DNA from: Mesorhizobium sp. M1D.F.Ca.ET.043.01.1.1
GTDB taxonomy: Bacteria; Pseudomonadota; Alphaproteobacteria; Rhizobiales; Rhizobiaceae
Reading direction: 5' to 3'
Assembly (NCBI RefSeq): GCF_003952385.1
Contig: NZ_CP034444.1
Span: forward strand, 2,418,001 to 2,482,000
Length of the DNA: 64,000 nt
A program made the translations under genes and the position numbers. The notes under the pieces are model-generated. The model searched no databases. It was not told the DNA's origin and saw only the letters and a program-made list of their open reading frames with translations. Positions 9,639-17,810 of this stretch are shown here, piece by piece (within the stretch, counting starts at the first letter, position 1; every line of letters begins with the position of its first letter).

Positions 9639-9720
9639 CACGCTCCCTCGGTTTCGAGGAAGCAGACGCCGCTTCCATTCGACAGACGAGAATGAAAACG
9701 CGGCAGGCGGGCGCCCGTTC

Positions 9721-9888
9721 CTATCGCAAGTGCCTGATCTTGACCGGGCGCAGCCGGGCGTGACGACCGAAATCATGGCTCGCCGAAACGCGGCTGCGCT
9801 TCCCGGCCGTCTCGAAATAGAGTCCCGCGCCGGCAAGATAGGCAAGGCCGAGCATCCCAGCCCAGATCGCGATGATGTCGGAGGTCAT
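9721..9888 (-). CDS. Small membrane protein downstream of an FNR box
   Basis: 55 residues starting MTSDIIAIWAGMLGLAYLAG, a single hydrophobic segment of about 18 residues, then a basic tail (HARLRPVKIRHLR). The ATG at 9888 has AAGGGA about 8 bp upstream. A perfect FNR box is centred about 65 bp before it. I know no function; single-span proteins of this size can be subunits or assembly factors of membrane redox complexes, but nothing here shows that. It lies 83 bp upstream of the alcohol dehydrogenase on the same strand and could head that transcript. Confidence 0.6.
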   Translation of the reverse strand: MTSDIIAIWAGMLGLAYLAGAGLYFETAGKRSRVSASHDFGRHARLRPVKIRHLR

Positions 9889-9946
9889 GGTCAGATTCCC
9901 TTGGTCGGTTCTGACCAAATAATTGCCTGGCCAATTCATGCCGGCC

Positions 9947-9960
9947 TTGATCGCGGTCAA
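9947..9960. promoter_or_regulatory. FNR/FixK box before the small membrane protein
   Basis: TTGATCGCGGTCAA, matching TTGAT-N4-ATCAA with one mismatch. It is centred about 65 bp upstream of the minus-strand start at 9888 and about 136 bp upstream of fixK, so it could also feed back on fixK. Confidence 0.75.
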
Positions 9961-9999
9961 TCGCGCAAGCGGCCCGCTCGGGCGATTTCGGGCACTGCT

Positions 10000-10014
10000 C
10001 TAAGTAGTTTCCCG
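10000..10014 (+). promoter_or_regulatory. Candidate FixJ-binding site upstream of fixK
   Basis: CTAAGTAGTTTCCCG, about 75-90 bp before the fixK ATG. From memory, phosphorylated FixJ recognises sequences of the type TAAGTAGTTTCCC at the fixK and nifA promoters of rhizobia. The position and the presence of fixLJ in the window support the assignment; binding itself is inferred. Confidence 0.65.
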
Positions 10015-10089
10015 TAGGGACATAACCGAATTTCGGCATGGCGGGATTTGGGCGATTGCTGTTGTCACGGATCAACCGGGACCCCAGCC

Positions 10090-10737
10090 ATGTACGCTCA
10101 AGCTTCCGCCAAGATTGAACTGCCTTCATACCTTTCGCAGCAGAGCCCCTCGCTGGTATTTGAAGGCGCGGCGGTGCAGCCGGTCAGCTTTTTCCCGGCG
10201 GGCGCCGAGATCTACGCTCAAGGCGAAAAGGCGGGCGCCCTCTACCAGGTCGAATTCGGCGCGGTCCGCATCTACCGCCTCCTTGCCGACGGGCGCAGAC
10301 AGATCAGCGCATTCCATCTGGCGGGAGAGACATTCGGCTTCGAGGCCGACGCTACCCATCATTTCTTCGCCGAAGCGATCAACGCAACCGGCGTCCGGGT
10401 CTATCGCACTCCCACGGGCATGGACGTGTCCCGCCAGCTCCTGCCTCTCGCCCTGAAAGGCCTGACCCGGGCGCAGGAACATCTTCTGGTGCTTGGCCGC
10501 CAGAACGCGATCGAGCGCGTCGCGGCCTTCCTGGTCGAGATGTCGGAGCGTCAGGGCGGGCTGCGGCAGGTGGAACTGCCGATGTCGCGGATCGACATCG
10601 GCGACTATCTCGGCCTCACCATCGAAACCGTATCTCGCGTCTTCACCCGCCTGAAGGAGAAGGGCGTCATCCGCCTGCTCAGCCTGCGCAGCATCGAAAT
10701 CCTCAAGCGGGACACGCTGCTGGCGATGGGAGAATGA
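10090..10737 (+). CDS. fixK: Crp/Fnr-type transcription activator FixK
   Basis: 215 residues. An effector-like beta-roll (FFPAGAEIYAQGEKAGALYQVEFGAVRIY) is followed by a dimerisation helix and a winged helix-turn-helix with recognition helix IDIGDYLGLTIETVSRVFTRL. The E..SR residues give Fnr-type specificity for TTGAT-N4-ATCAA. There are no cysteines placed for an iron-sulphur cluster, which separates it from the FnrN encoded at 23051. FixK acts downstream of FixJ and drives fixNOQP, fixGHIS and other microaerobic genes. The ATG at 10090 was chosen because an upstream in-frame extension lacks similarity. A FixJ-type site lies just upstream. Confidence 0.9.
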   Translation: MYAQASAKIELPSYLSQQSPSLVFEGAAVQPVSFFPAGAEIYAQGEKAGALYQVEFGAVRIYRLLADGRRQISAFHLAGETFGFEADATHHFFAEAINATGVRVYRTPTGMDVSRQLLPLALKGLTRAQEHLLVLGRQNAIERVAAFLVEMSERQGGLRQVELPMSRIDIGDYLGLTIETVSRVFTRLKEKGVIRLLSLRSIEILKRDTLLAMGE

Positions 10738-10786
10738 GGCCCATTGCGAGCCAATCACCGCTCCCAATCTGCCGGAAGGAACGACA

Positions 10787-11302
10787 ATGAAAAGCACGCT
10801 TACCACGCACACCGGATTTCGTTTCGAAGTGCGCCGCGCGCGCGCCGAAGATGAACCGATCGTCGCCGAGTTCTTCACCCATGTGACACCGCAGGATCTG
10901 CGCTTCCGCTTCCTCGGATCCGTGAAGGAGGTTTCGCACGAGCGGCTGGTAGCGATGACCCGCTCCGACGACCCGCACATCCATAACTTCCTCGCCTTCT
11001 CGACCGAGGGAATGCTGATCGCGGTGGCGACGCTTGCCAACGACCCGGCCGACCGGCGTGGCGAAGTCGCCATCTGCATTCGCGAGGACCGCAAGCATCT
11101 CGGCGTCAGCTGGGAGTTTCTAGGCTATATCGCACGATATGCCGACGAGCACGGTATCGAGACGATCGAGTCGATCGAGAGCCGCGAAAATCGCGCAGCG
11201 ATCGAGCTCGAGCGCGATATGGGCTTCACCGTCGCGACGGACCCCGACGACCCGACGCTGGTCCTGGTTCGGCGCAAGCTCGGCGCTAAATTGCCAGGCT
11301 AA
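10787..11302 (+). CDS. GNAT-family N-acetyltransferase
   Basis: 171 residues with a GNAT layout: an N-terminal FEVRRARAEDEPIVAEFF, central strands LIAVATLAND and GEVAICIRED, and a late IESRENRAAIELERDMGFTV. It resembles the acetyltransferase half of Pat proteins (the pattern TPQDLRFRFLGSVKEVSHERL also occurs, in similar form, in the protein at the left end of the window). The acetyl-CoA loop RKHLGVSWEFL is weaker than the usual Q/R-x-x-G-x-G/A, so the donor site may be degenerate. AAGGA precedes the ATG. It lies 49 bp after fixK and is probably co-transcribed. The substrate is unknown; protein lysines are one possibility. Confidence 0.8.
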   Translation: MKSTLTTHTGFRFEVRRARAEDEPIVAEFFTHVTPQDLRFRFLGSVKEVSHERLVAMTRSDDPHIHNFLAFSTEGMLIAVATLANDPADRRGEVAICIREDRKHLGVSWEFLGYIARYADEHGIETIESIESRENRAAIELERDMGFTVATDPDDPTLVLVRRKLGAKLPG

Positions 11303-11325
11303 ACCCTGCCCTGCCACGGCGCAGA

Positions 11326-12501
11326 TCAGGCCGTTTCGAGGTCGAGGAGTTCCGTGGCCACCGCGCGTTCCTCGTCGGCCGGAATGACGAGAACGTCGGC
11401 GCGGGAATCCGGGGCGCTGACCAGTGCTTCACCGCCGTCATTCAAACCGTTTTCGAGAACGACGCCCAGCCACGCGGCGGCCTCGCAGATCCTTTGCCGG
11501 ATTTGCGGCGCATGCTCGCCGATGCCCGCGGTGAATACCAGCGTGTCGAGGCCTCCCAGTGCTGCGGCAAGAGAGCCGATCTCGCGCCCGACACGGTAGA
11601 CGAAGAGATCGACGGCCCGGGCCGCCGCCGGCTCGCTCGAGCCAAGCAGCGTCTGCATGTCCCCGGAAATGCCGGATACACCAAGCAGACCGGATTGCTC
11701 GTAGAGCAATTCGGTCAATCGATCGGCCGGCAGCTTGCGGTCCTCCAGAAGATAGAGGATCACGCCAGGATCGATGGCGCCGCAACGCGTGCTCATGAGA
11801 AGACCATCGAGCGTCGAGAAGCCCATGGTGGTGGCCTGACTAACGCCAGCCTTCATAGCGCACAGGCTCGCGCCGCTGCCAAGATGGGCGACAATCGTTC
11901 GGCCGCCTGCACCGTCGCCGTAACGCTCGCGGAGCTTCGCGGCGATATGGCTGTAGGAAAGCCCGTGGAAGCCATAGGAGACGATGCCCTGCTCCGACAT
12001 CTCGCGCGGCAAGCCATAGAGCCTGGCGAGTTCCGGCCGCGCCGTGTGAAAGGCCGTGTCGAAGCAGCCGACCTGTCGGGCTTCGGGCAAAAGCCGACCG
12101 GCCAGGTGGACGATCTCAAGGTTGATCGCCTGATGGATCGGGGCGAGCGGCTCTAGCCGATGCAGTGCATCGAGCGCACGCTTGTCGAGCAGGGTCGCTT
12201 GGGCGAATTCCTGCCCGCCATGGACGATGCGGTGCCCGACCGCGCCGATCCGGCGCAAAAGAGCGCTGTCGGCAAGATAGGACGCGACGGCTTCGAATGC
12301 CTTGGCGATATCGATCGGTCCGTCCCCCAGGCTCCTGTCGATTTCGGGCGAGAAAGCCGAAGGCGCGATGTGCAATCGCGGAGAGTGACCGATCGACGAG
12401 ACGCTGCCACGCACCGAAAGGTGAAGCTCGTCGCGCTGCTGAAACAGGGCGAACTTCAGGCTCGAGGAGCCGCCGTTGAGGACGAGGATCGCGTCGGTCA
12501 T
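11326..12501 (-). CDS. ackA: Acetate kinase
   Basis: 391 residues beginning with the acetate kinase signature LVLNGGSSSLKFALFQ, followed by VGHRIVHGGQEF, GCFDTAFH, a YGFHGLSY motif, HLGSGASLCA and a late FTAGIGEHAPQIRQRI. It converts acetyl phosphate and ADP to acetate and ATP. The ATG at 12501 was chosen because the family motif starts within ten residues. It lies 62 bp downstream of phosphoketolase on the same strand, so the pair can make acetate and ATP directly from fructose 6-phosphate or xylulose 5-phosphate without pyruvate. No phosphotransacetylase is seen nearby. Confidence 0.95.
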   Translation of the reverse strand: MTDAILVLNGGSSSLKFALFQQRDELHLSVRGSVSSIGHSPRLHIAPSAFSPEIDRSLGDGPIDIAKAFEAVASYLADSALLRRIGAVGHRIVHGGQEFAQATLLDKRALDALHRLEPLAPIHQAINLEIVHLAGRLLPEARQVGCFDTAFHTARPELARLYGLPREMSEQGIVSYGFHGLSYSHIAAKLRERYGDGAGGRTIVAHLGSGASLCAMKAGVSQATTMGFSTLDGLLMSTRCGAIDPGVILYLLEDRKLPADRLTELLYEQSGLLGVSGISGDMQTLLGSSEPAAARAVDLFVYRVGREIGSLAAALGGLDTLVFTAGIGEHAPQIRQRICEAAAWLGVVLENGLNDGGEALVSAPDSRADVLVIPADEERAVATELLDLETA

Positions 12502-12563
12502 GGCCGGCCGGTCCCAGCCACTTTTGCGGCGTTTGTCCGCGCAGCCCGGCGCTTCTGCATCGG

Positions 12564-14945
12564 CTATTGCTCCCATTTCCAGCCGAGGATCTCCGGCATG
12601 TCCTGCCCGTGCTCGCGGATATAGGCCCGGTGCTCGATCAGCTTGCCTTCCATGGCCTGTTTCAGCTGGATGTGCGCACCGGCTGGCTCGGGAATACGGT
12701 CGAGCACGCCGAGCACGAGATGGTAGCGGTCAAGCCCGTTGAGCACGGTCATGTCGAAGGGCGTCGTTGTCGTCCCTTCCTCGTTGTAGCCGCGCACGTG
12801 GATGTTGTCGTGATTGGTCCGCCGGTAGGTCAGGCGATGGATGGTCCATGGATAGCCATGGTAGGCGAAGATGACGGGCTTGTCCTTGGTGAACAGCGCA
12901 TCGAACTCGCGATCCGACAGGCCGTGCGGATGGTGTTCCTTTGGCTGCAGGGTCATCAGGTCGACGATGTTGACCAGCCGGATCTTGAGGTCTGGACTAT
13001 GGCGTTTCAGAATTTGGACGGCGGCCAGCGTCTCGAGCGTCGGCACGTCGCCGGCGCAGGCCATCACCACATCCGGCTCGGTGCCGCGGTCGGTCGATGC
13101 CCACTCCCATATGCCGATGCCGGCGTTGCAGTGGATCTTCGCCTCGTCGATGGACAGCCACTGCCAGGAATTGGCTTTGCCGGCGACGATGACGTTGATG
13201 CGGTTCCATGTCCGCAGGACATGGTCGGTCACGCAAAGCAGGCTGTTGGCATCCGCCGGCAGGTAGACGCGCACGACATCCGCCTTCTTGTTCAGGGCCA
13301 CGTCGATGAAGCCTGGGTCCTGATGGCTGAAGCCGTTGTGCTCCTGCTGCCAGACGTGGCTGGACAACAGATAGTTCAGCGACGCGATCGGCCGCCGCCA
13401 GGGTAACTTGCGGCAGGCGTCCAGCCATTTCGCATGCTGGTTGAACATGGAATCGACGATATGCGTGAAGGCCTCGTAGCAGGAGAACAGGCCGTGGCGG
13501 CCGGTAAGAAGATAGCCTTCCAGCCAGCCCTGACAGGTATGTTCGGACAGGATCTCCAGAACCCTGCCTTCGCGGCCGAGATGCACGTCCTCGGGCAGGA
13601 TCTCCTCCATCCAGGCACGCTCGGTCACCTCGAAGACATCCTGCAGCCGGTTCGATGCCGTTTCGTCGGGACCGACAATGCGGAAATTTCGGGAGCTCTG
13701 GTTAAGCGCCATGACATCGCGCAGGAAGGCGCCCATGGCTCTGGTCGATTCGGCCTTCACTTGTCCCGGGCGCTCGACCGGGATCGCGTGCTCATTCAGG
13801 TCCGGCAGTTCGAGAGACCGTCGCAGCAAGCCGCCATTGGCATGCGGGTTGGCGCTCATGCGCCTGATGCCTTCCGGCGCGGTGGCTCGGATCGTGGACG
13901 AAGGCACGCCCGCTGCATCGAAGAGTTCTTCGGGCCGGTAGCTCCTCAGCCATTCCTCGAGCATCTTGAGATGCGCAGGGTTTTCGGCGAGGCCGGAGAG
14001 CGGAACCTGATGGGCGCGCCAGAACCCCTCGGTCTTCAACCCGTCGACCTCCTTGGGGCCTGTCCAGCCCTTCGGGCTTCGCAGTATGATCATCGGCCAC
14101 TTCGGACGGGGCTGCGCGGTCTTCGCGCCGCTGCGCGCCGCCTGCTGAATCGCCCGGATGCGGTCCAGCGCATCGTCGAGCACGACGGCCATCCGCTCAT
14201 GCATCAAGACCGGATCATCACCCTCGACCAACAGCGGCTCGTAGCCATAGCCGACAAACAGCGCGCGCAGTTCTTCTTCAGGGATGCGGGCGAGAATGGT
14301 GGGATTGGCGATCTTGTAGCCGTTGAGATGGAGGATCGGCAGCACCGCGCCGTCATGGGCCGGGTTCAGGAACTTGCTGGAGTGCCAGGACGTTGCCAGC
14401 GGCCCGGTTTCCGCCTCGCCGTCGCCGACGACGCAGGCGACGATCAGATCCGGGTTGTCGAAGGCCGCGCCAAAGGCATGCGAGAGCGCGTAGCCGAGCT
14501 CGCCACCCTCGTGGATCGAGCCGGGCACATCGGGAGCGGCATGGCTTGGGATGCCGCCCGGGAAGGAAAACTGCCGGAAGAGCTTCTTCATTCCGGCCTC
14601 GTCCAGCGAGACATCCGGATTGATCTCGCTGTAGGTGCCCTCGAGGTAGGTGTTGGCGACCATGGCAGGTCCGCCGTGGCCAGGGCCGCAGACATAGATG
14701 ACGTTGGCATCGCGCAGCCTGATCGCGCGGTTGAGATGCGCGTAGATGAAGCTGAGCCCCGGCGAGGTTCCCCAATGGCCGAGCAGCCTGGGCTTGACGT
14801 GCTCCAGCCGAAGCGGCTCGCGAAGCAGCGGATTGTCGAGCAGGTAGATCTGCCCGATGGTCAGGTAGTTGGCGGCGCGCCAGTAGGCGTCGATGTCGCG
14901 CAGTTCCCGCGCGGACAGGCGATTGGTGCTGGAATGCTCGGTCAT
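12564..14945 (-). CDS. xfp: Xylulose-5-phosphate/fructose-6-phosphate phosphoketolase
   Basis: 793 residues, the usual length for this thiamine-diphosphate enzyme, which splits the sugar phosphate with inorganic phosphate to acetyl phosphate plus glyceraldehyde 3-phosphate or erythrose 4-phosphate. Seen are [32 protein letters not shown], the ThDP motif [46 protein letters not shown] and a C-terminal [15 protein letters not shown]. The ATG at 14945 has an ideal AAGGAG 8 bp upstream. Acetate kinase follows. A chimeric FNR/NnrR half-site box about 135 bp upstream suggests control by low oxygen or NO, but that is inferred. Confidence 0.96.
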   Translation of the reverse strand: MTEHSSTNRLSARELRDIDAYWRAANYLTIGQIYLLDNPLLREPLRLEHVKPRLLGHWGTSPGLSFIYAHLNRAIRLRDANVIYVCGPGHGGPAMVANTYLEGTYSEINPDVSLDEAGMKKLFRQFSFPGGIPSHAAPDVPGSIHEGGELGYALSHAFGAAFDNPDLIVACVVGDGEAETGPLATSWHSSKFLNPAHDGAVLPILHLNGYKIANPTILARIPEEELRALFVGYGYEPLLVEGDDPVLMHERMAVVLDDALDRIRAIQQAARSGAKTAQPRPKWPMIILRSPKGWTGPKEVDGLKTEGFWRAHQVPLSGLAENPAHLKMLEEWLRSYRPEELFDAAGVPSSTIRATAPEGIRRMSANPHANGGLLRRSLELPDLNEHAIPVERPGQVKAESTRAMGAFLRDVMALNQSSRNFRIVGPDETASNRLQDVFEVTERAWMEEILPEDVHLGREGRVLEILSEHTCQGWLEGYLLTGRHGLFSCYEAFTHIVDSMFNQHAKWLDACRKLPWRRPIASLNYLLSSHVWQQEHNGFSHQDPGFIDVALNKKADVVRVYLPADANSLLCVTDHVLRTWNRINVIVAGKANSWQWLSIDEAKIHCNAGIGIWEWASTDRGTEPDVVMACAGDVPTLETLAAVQILKRHSPDLKIRLVNIVDLMTLQPKEHHPHGLSDREFDALFTKDKPVIFAYHGYPWTIHRLTYRRTNHDNIHVRGYNEEGTTTTPFDMTVLNGLDRYHLVLGVLDRIPEPAGAHIQLKQAMEGKLIEHRAYIREHGQDMPEILGWKWEQ

Positions 14946-15073
14946 TTCCGACTCCTTCGCTGGTTCCAAACCGACCCGGCTGAGACACAACGCACGGATG
15001 CTGCCACCGGTTCATGACCGGTCGGTGTCAAGACCGGCGGCCATCGATCTACCCGGCGATGAACGGTCGAGCT

Positions 15074-15087
15074 TTGATCCATCGCAA
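15074..15087. promoter_or_regulatory. Chimeric FNR/NnrR box upstream of xfp
   Basis: TTGATCCATCGCAA: the left half equals the FNR half-site TTGAT, the right half equals the NnrR-like CGCAA. It lies about 129-142 bp before xfp and 152 bp before the DUF1858 gene. The distance is long for class II activation, so confidence is modest. Confidence 0.4.
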
Positions 15088-15169
15088 ATGCCAGGCCAGG
15101 GCGCAGGCCAGTTCCAAAACACCGGGGCAGGCTGCGGCTTCGGCCGAGGAGCAAGAGAGAGCGCCGACT

Positions 15170-15183
15170 TTGCTTCAGAGCAA
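15170..15183. promoter_or_regulatory. NnrR/Dnr-type box upstream of the DUF1858 gene
   Basis: TTGCTTCAGAGCAA, a perfect inverted repeat with TTGCT/AGCAA arms. It is centred about 62 bp before the ATG at 15239 and resembles the three NnrR-type boxes at nnrS, the pseudoazurin gene and nirK. Confidence 0.6.
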
Positions 15184-15238
15184 CGAACGTTCTGGTCGGC
15201 TCAGGCAGGATGCCGGCTTGCAGATGCGGACCGATGCC

Positions 15239-15454
15239 ATGAAACGCAAATTGAACGACGACACGACGATGGACCAGATCATGCGCGAGACGCCGCCGGC
15301 GATCCGCGTCGTTCTCCAGCATGGGATGCTCTGCGTCGGCTGCCCGATCGCTTCCTTTCACACGATTTCTGAAGCCGCGCGCGAGCATGACCTTGACGAG
15401 GACCAGCTCCGCCGTGACCTGCAGGCGGCCATCGAAGAGGGCGGCGCGGACTAG
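15239..15454 (+). CDS. DUF1858 redox-disulfide domain protein
   Basis: 71 residues, MKRKLNDDTTMDQIMRETPP onward, with the DUF1858 core AIRVVLQHGMLCVGCPIASFHTI carrying a CxxC pair (CVGC) before a helical tail. Family members are called hybrid-cluster-protein-associated redox disulfide proteins and occur beside nitrosative-stress and denitrification genes; the exact function is not established. An ATG at 15224 is also in frame, and neither start has a strong ribosome-binding site. The stop TAG is the first triplet of a 105-bp repeat element. An NnrR-type box lies upstream and nnrR is convergent, which fits a role under nitrite or NO exposure. Confidence 0.78.
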   Translation: MKRKLNDDTTMDQIMRETPPAIRVVLQHGMLCVGCPIASFHTISEAAREHDLDEDQLRRDLQAAIEEGGAD

Positions 15455-15556
15455 AACGTTTCAGCGATTCATAGAATCGCCGAACCGCTCTAAGTATCTG
15501 TTTTTACGCAATTCCGGACGAAAAACCGTTACACACTTTTCCTGGAATTGCTCTAG
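15452..15556. repeat. 105-bp palindromic intergenic repeat, copy 1
   Basis: This copy and the one at 61693-61797 are the same length and differ at 5 of 105 positions by my count. The ends are imperfect inverted repeats (TAGAACG at one end, CTAGAGCA read from the other). Internal matches include GATTCATAGAATC, a small palindrome, and GCAATTCCGGAC. The element forms the entire gap between the convergent DUF1858 gene and nnrR and supplies both stop codons. Similar sequences are, from memory, abundant between Mesorhizobium genes. Confidence 0.9.
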
Positions 15557-16257
15557 CTCTTTGCCGCGCGGCCTTCGGCAATGACAAGCAGCCGATGCGG
15601 CTCGACCACGACGATCCTCTGGCGTCCGCTCTTGACCAGCCCTTGGTCCTCCCAGGCCGAAAGCAGCCGGCTTACGGTGTGGAGCGTGGTGCCCGTCATT
15701 TCCGCGACGTCCTGGCGTGAGATCGGGAAGTCGATCAGAATCCCTTCCTGGGTCTTTTTCCCCGACTGCTTGATCAGCTTGAGCAACGCATGCGCGACGC
15801 GCTGCTCCACCTGCTCGGTGGACATCTCGATGACGCGCGTGTGCGCGTCCTGCAGCCTGGTTCCCACGGTCTTGTAGGTGTTGGAGCCGAAGCTTGGAAA
15901 GCTCGTCGCGAATGTGGGCCAGAGCTGGCTTGGCCAGGCAAGCACCACGCAATCGACGGCCGCGATTGCATTTGCAGGATAGGTCGTCCGGCCCAGCGCG
16001 CTGGCGATCCCCATCAACTCGCCCGGACTGATGTATCGCACGGTCACCTCCTGCCCGTCCGGGGTCGATTTCACCACGCGCACATGGCCGTCGAGCAGCA
16101 GGAAGAAGGAATGGGCCTCCTGTTCCTGCTCGAAGACCGGCTGATCCTTCGCGATCCGAATGGACCTCGCCTGCCCGACAATGCGGTCGAGATCCGCGGC
16201 GGCGATCCCCTCGAAAAGGGACAGCCCGGCAATCAGTGATCGATCAAGGCTTGCCAA
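15553..16257 (-). CDS. nnrR: Crp/Fnr-type NO-responsive regulator NnrR
   Basis: 234 residues: a cyclic-nucleotide-like sensor fold (IRIAKDQPVFEQEQEAHSFF then VRVVKSTPDGQEVTVRYI), a long dimer helix and a winged helix-turn-helix ISRQDVAEMTGTTLHTVSRL. That recognition helix is characteristic of NnrR in rhizobia, which activates nir, nor and nnrS genes in response to NO. No N-terminal cysteine cluster is present. The start is a TTG with an excellent GGGAGGAAGG upstream and the conserved MASLDRSLIAGLSLF start. Its stop codon lies inside the 105-bp repeat. It is divergent from nnrS, with an NnrR-type box between them. Confidence 0.9.
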   Translation of the reverse strand: MASLDRSLIAGLSLFEGIAAADLDRIVGQARSIRIAKDQPVFEQEQEAHSFFLLLDGHVRVVKSTPDGQEVTVRYISPGELMGIASALGRTTYPANAIAAVDCVVLAWPSQLWPTFATSFPSFGSNTYKTVGTRLQDAHTRVIEMSTEQVEQRVAHALLKLIKQSGKKTQEGILIDFPISRQDVAEMTGTTLHTVSRLLSAWEDQGLVKSGRQRIVVVEPHRLLVIAEGRAAKS

Positions 16258-16374
16258 CCGCCTTCCTCCCCAACTTCAACTGTGCAAACGCGCTCAGTTC
16301 CCCTGACCGGACTGTGTCACGGACGACCGCCTGTCGACAAGTGAAGCCTCTGGCGCTGCCAATCACTCGCTTGT

Positions 16375-16388
16375 TTGCGCTGAGGCAA
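16375..16388. promoter_or_regulatory. NnrR-type box between nnrR and nnrS
   Basis: TTGCGCTGAGGCAA, one arm mismatch from TTGCG-N4-CGCAA. It is centred about 79 bp before the nnrS start at 16460 and 124 bp before nnrR, so it probably drives nnrS. Confidence 0.75.
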
Positions 16389-16459
16389 ATTCCATCCGTC
16401 AGCGCCGGGATAAAAGAGCCCAAAACGGGCAACCTGCCCGGTTTCCAATGAGGCATGTC

Positions 16460-17659
16460 ATGGCAATTCCACGGACGCGGCCAAGCGCCTATCCGGCAAT
16501 TCTCTCCTACGGGTTTCGACCCTTCTTCCTGCTTGGCTCGCTGCAAGCCGCCACCGCAATGCTTTTGTGGCTGCCTCTCTATTACGGCAAGCTTGGAACC
16601 TTCAGCACATTCCTGCCCGTAGACTGGCATATCCACGAATTGCTCTTTGGTTATCTGCCGGCGGTCGTGACGGGCTTTCTGCTGACCGCAATTCCGAATT
16701 GGACCGGGCGGCTGCCGGTTCAGGATTTTCGTCTGCTGGCGCTGGTGCTGCTCTGGATCGCGGGCCGGGTGGCCGTGTTCTTTTCGGCGGAAATAGGCTG
16801 GCTCCCGACTGCTGTCATAGACTGCTCCTTTCTTCTCGCGGTCGTGGCCGCGGCCGCAACGGAAATCGTTGCCGGGCGAAACTGGCGAAACCTCAAAGTA
16901 CTCCTGCCGGTCGCGACGCTCTTTGCGGCAAACGTCACGTTTCATGCGGAAGCGCATTACCAGGGCGTCTCCGACATGAGCCGGCGCCTGGGTCTCGGGG
17001 CGATTGTCGTCCTCATCATGATCATCGGCGGGCGCATAATTCCGAGCTTCACCCGCAATTGGCTGGTCCGCGAGAAGCCGGGGCGGCTCCCGGCATCGTT
17101 CGGCAGGTTCGACATCGGGACGATCGCGCTGTCCGCTGTCGGACTCGCTGCGTGGAGTTTTTTCCCCGACGCCGTTGCAACCGGCGTGTTGCTGATCACC
17201 GCCGCGGTCTTCAATGCCTCCCGGCTTGGTCGCTGGGCGGGCGACCGAACGCTCTCCGATCCGTTGGTCTTGATCCTGCATGTTGCATTCGCCTTCGTGC
17301 CGCTTGGCCTTCTGCTTGCCGGACTCGCCATCTTCGCTCCAGGAGGAATCCCGCCGGTTGCCGGCATTCATGCCCTTGCAGTGGGCGCGATCGCCTGCAT
17401 GACACTTGCCGTCATGACACGGGCCACCCTCGGTCACACTGGCCGCGAGCTGAAGGCAAGTGTTGGAACATGCGCCGTCTTCGCTGCGATCCTCATTGCC
17501 GCCGTTCTGCGCGTGGCCGCCGCAATCGCACCGGCCGAGGCAATTCTCCTCTACATGTCTGCGACGTTCTGGGTTGCCGCTTTTGCCGGCTACGCGGTGC
17601 TGTTTGGCGGGTATCTCGCGCGCCCCCGCCTGCGCGCACGCGCCATAGACCCCTCTTGA
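16460..17659 (+). CDS. nnrS: NnrS family haem-copper membrane protein
   Basis: 399 residues with about twelve hydrophobic segments. NnrS features include the N-terminal PAILSYGFRPFFLLGSLQA, the WHIHELLFGYLPAVVTGFLLTAIPNWTGR block with two histidines, and MIIGGRIIPSFTRNWL. NnrS proteins reside in the inner membrane, contain haem and copper, and protect against nitrosative stress; the mechanism is not settled. ATG 16460 is preceded by GAGG at 6 bp and was preferred over ATG 16448, which has none. An NnrR-type box upstream places it in the NO regulon with nirK and pseudoazurin. Confidence 0.93.
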   Translation: MAIPRTRPSAYPAILSYGFRPFFLLGSLQAATAMLLWLPLYYGKLGTFSTFLPVDWHIHELLFGYLPAVVTGFLLTAIPNWTGRLPVQDFRLLALVLLWIAGRVAVFFSAEIGWLPTAVIDCSFLLAVVAAAATEIVAGRNWRNLKVLLPVATLFAANVTFHAEAHYQGVSDMSRRLGLGAIVVLIMIIGGRIIPSFTRNWLVREKPGRLPASFGRFDIGTIALSAVGLAAWSFFPDAVATGVLLITAAVFNASRLGRWAGDRTLSDPLVLILHVAFAFVPLGLLLAGLAIFAPGGIPPVAGIHALAVGAIACMTLAVMTRATLGHTGRELKASVGTCAVFAAILIAAVLRVAAAIAPAEAILLYMSATFWVAAFAGYAVLFGGYLARPRLRARAIDPS

Positions 17660-17722
17660 GGAACAGGCGGGCGAGGCCTGGCCGCCGTTCAATCTTCTCG
17701 CCGGCGATTTTCGTCACGCAAT

Positions 17723-17736
17723 TTGCGCCAGCGCAA
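17723..17736. promoter_or_regulatory. NnrR-type box upstream of the pseudoazurin gene
   Basis: TTGCGCCAGCGCAA, a perfect TTGCG/CGCAA inverted repeat centred about 81 bp before the ATG at 17811. Confidence 0.8.
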
Positions 17737-17810
17737 ACCGCCGGGGCGTTCGGCGATCTACAAGGACGCAACGGTTGATGCCGTGGTGAAACAAAGAAAG
17801 GAACTCTCCA

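Noticed and set aside
13434..15017. 527-codon plus-strand frame opposite phosphoketolase
   Set aside because: Third-position GC makes long antisense frames common; xfp is unambiguous on the other strand and has an ideal ribosome-binding site.
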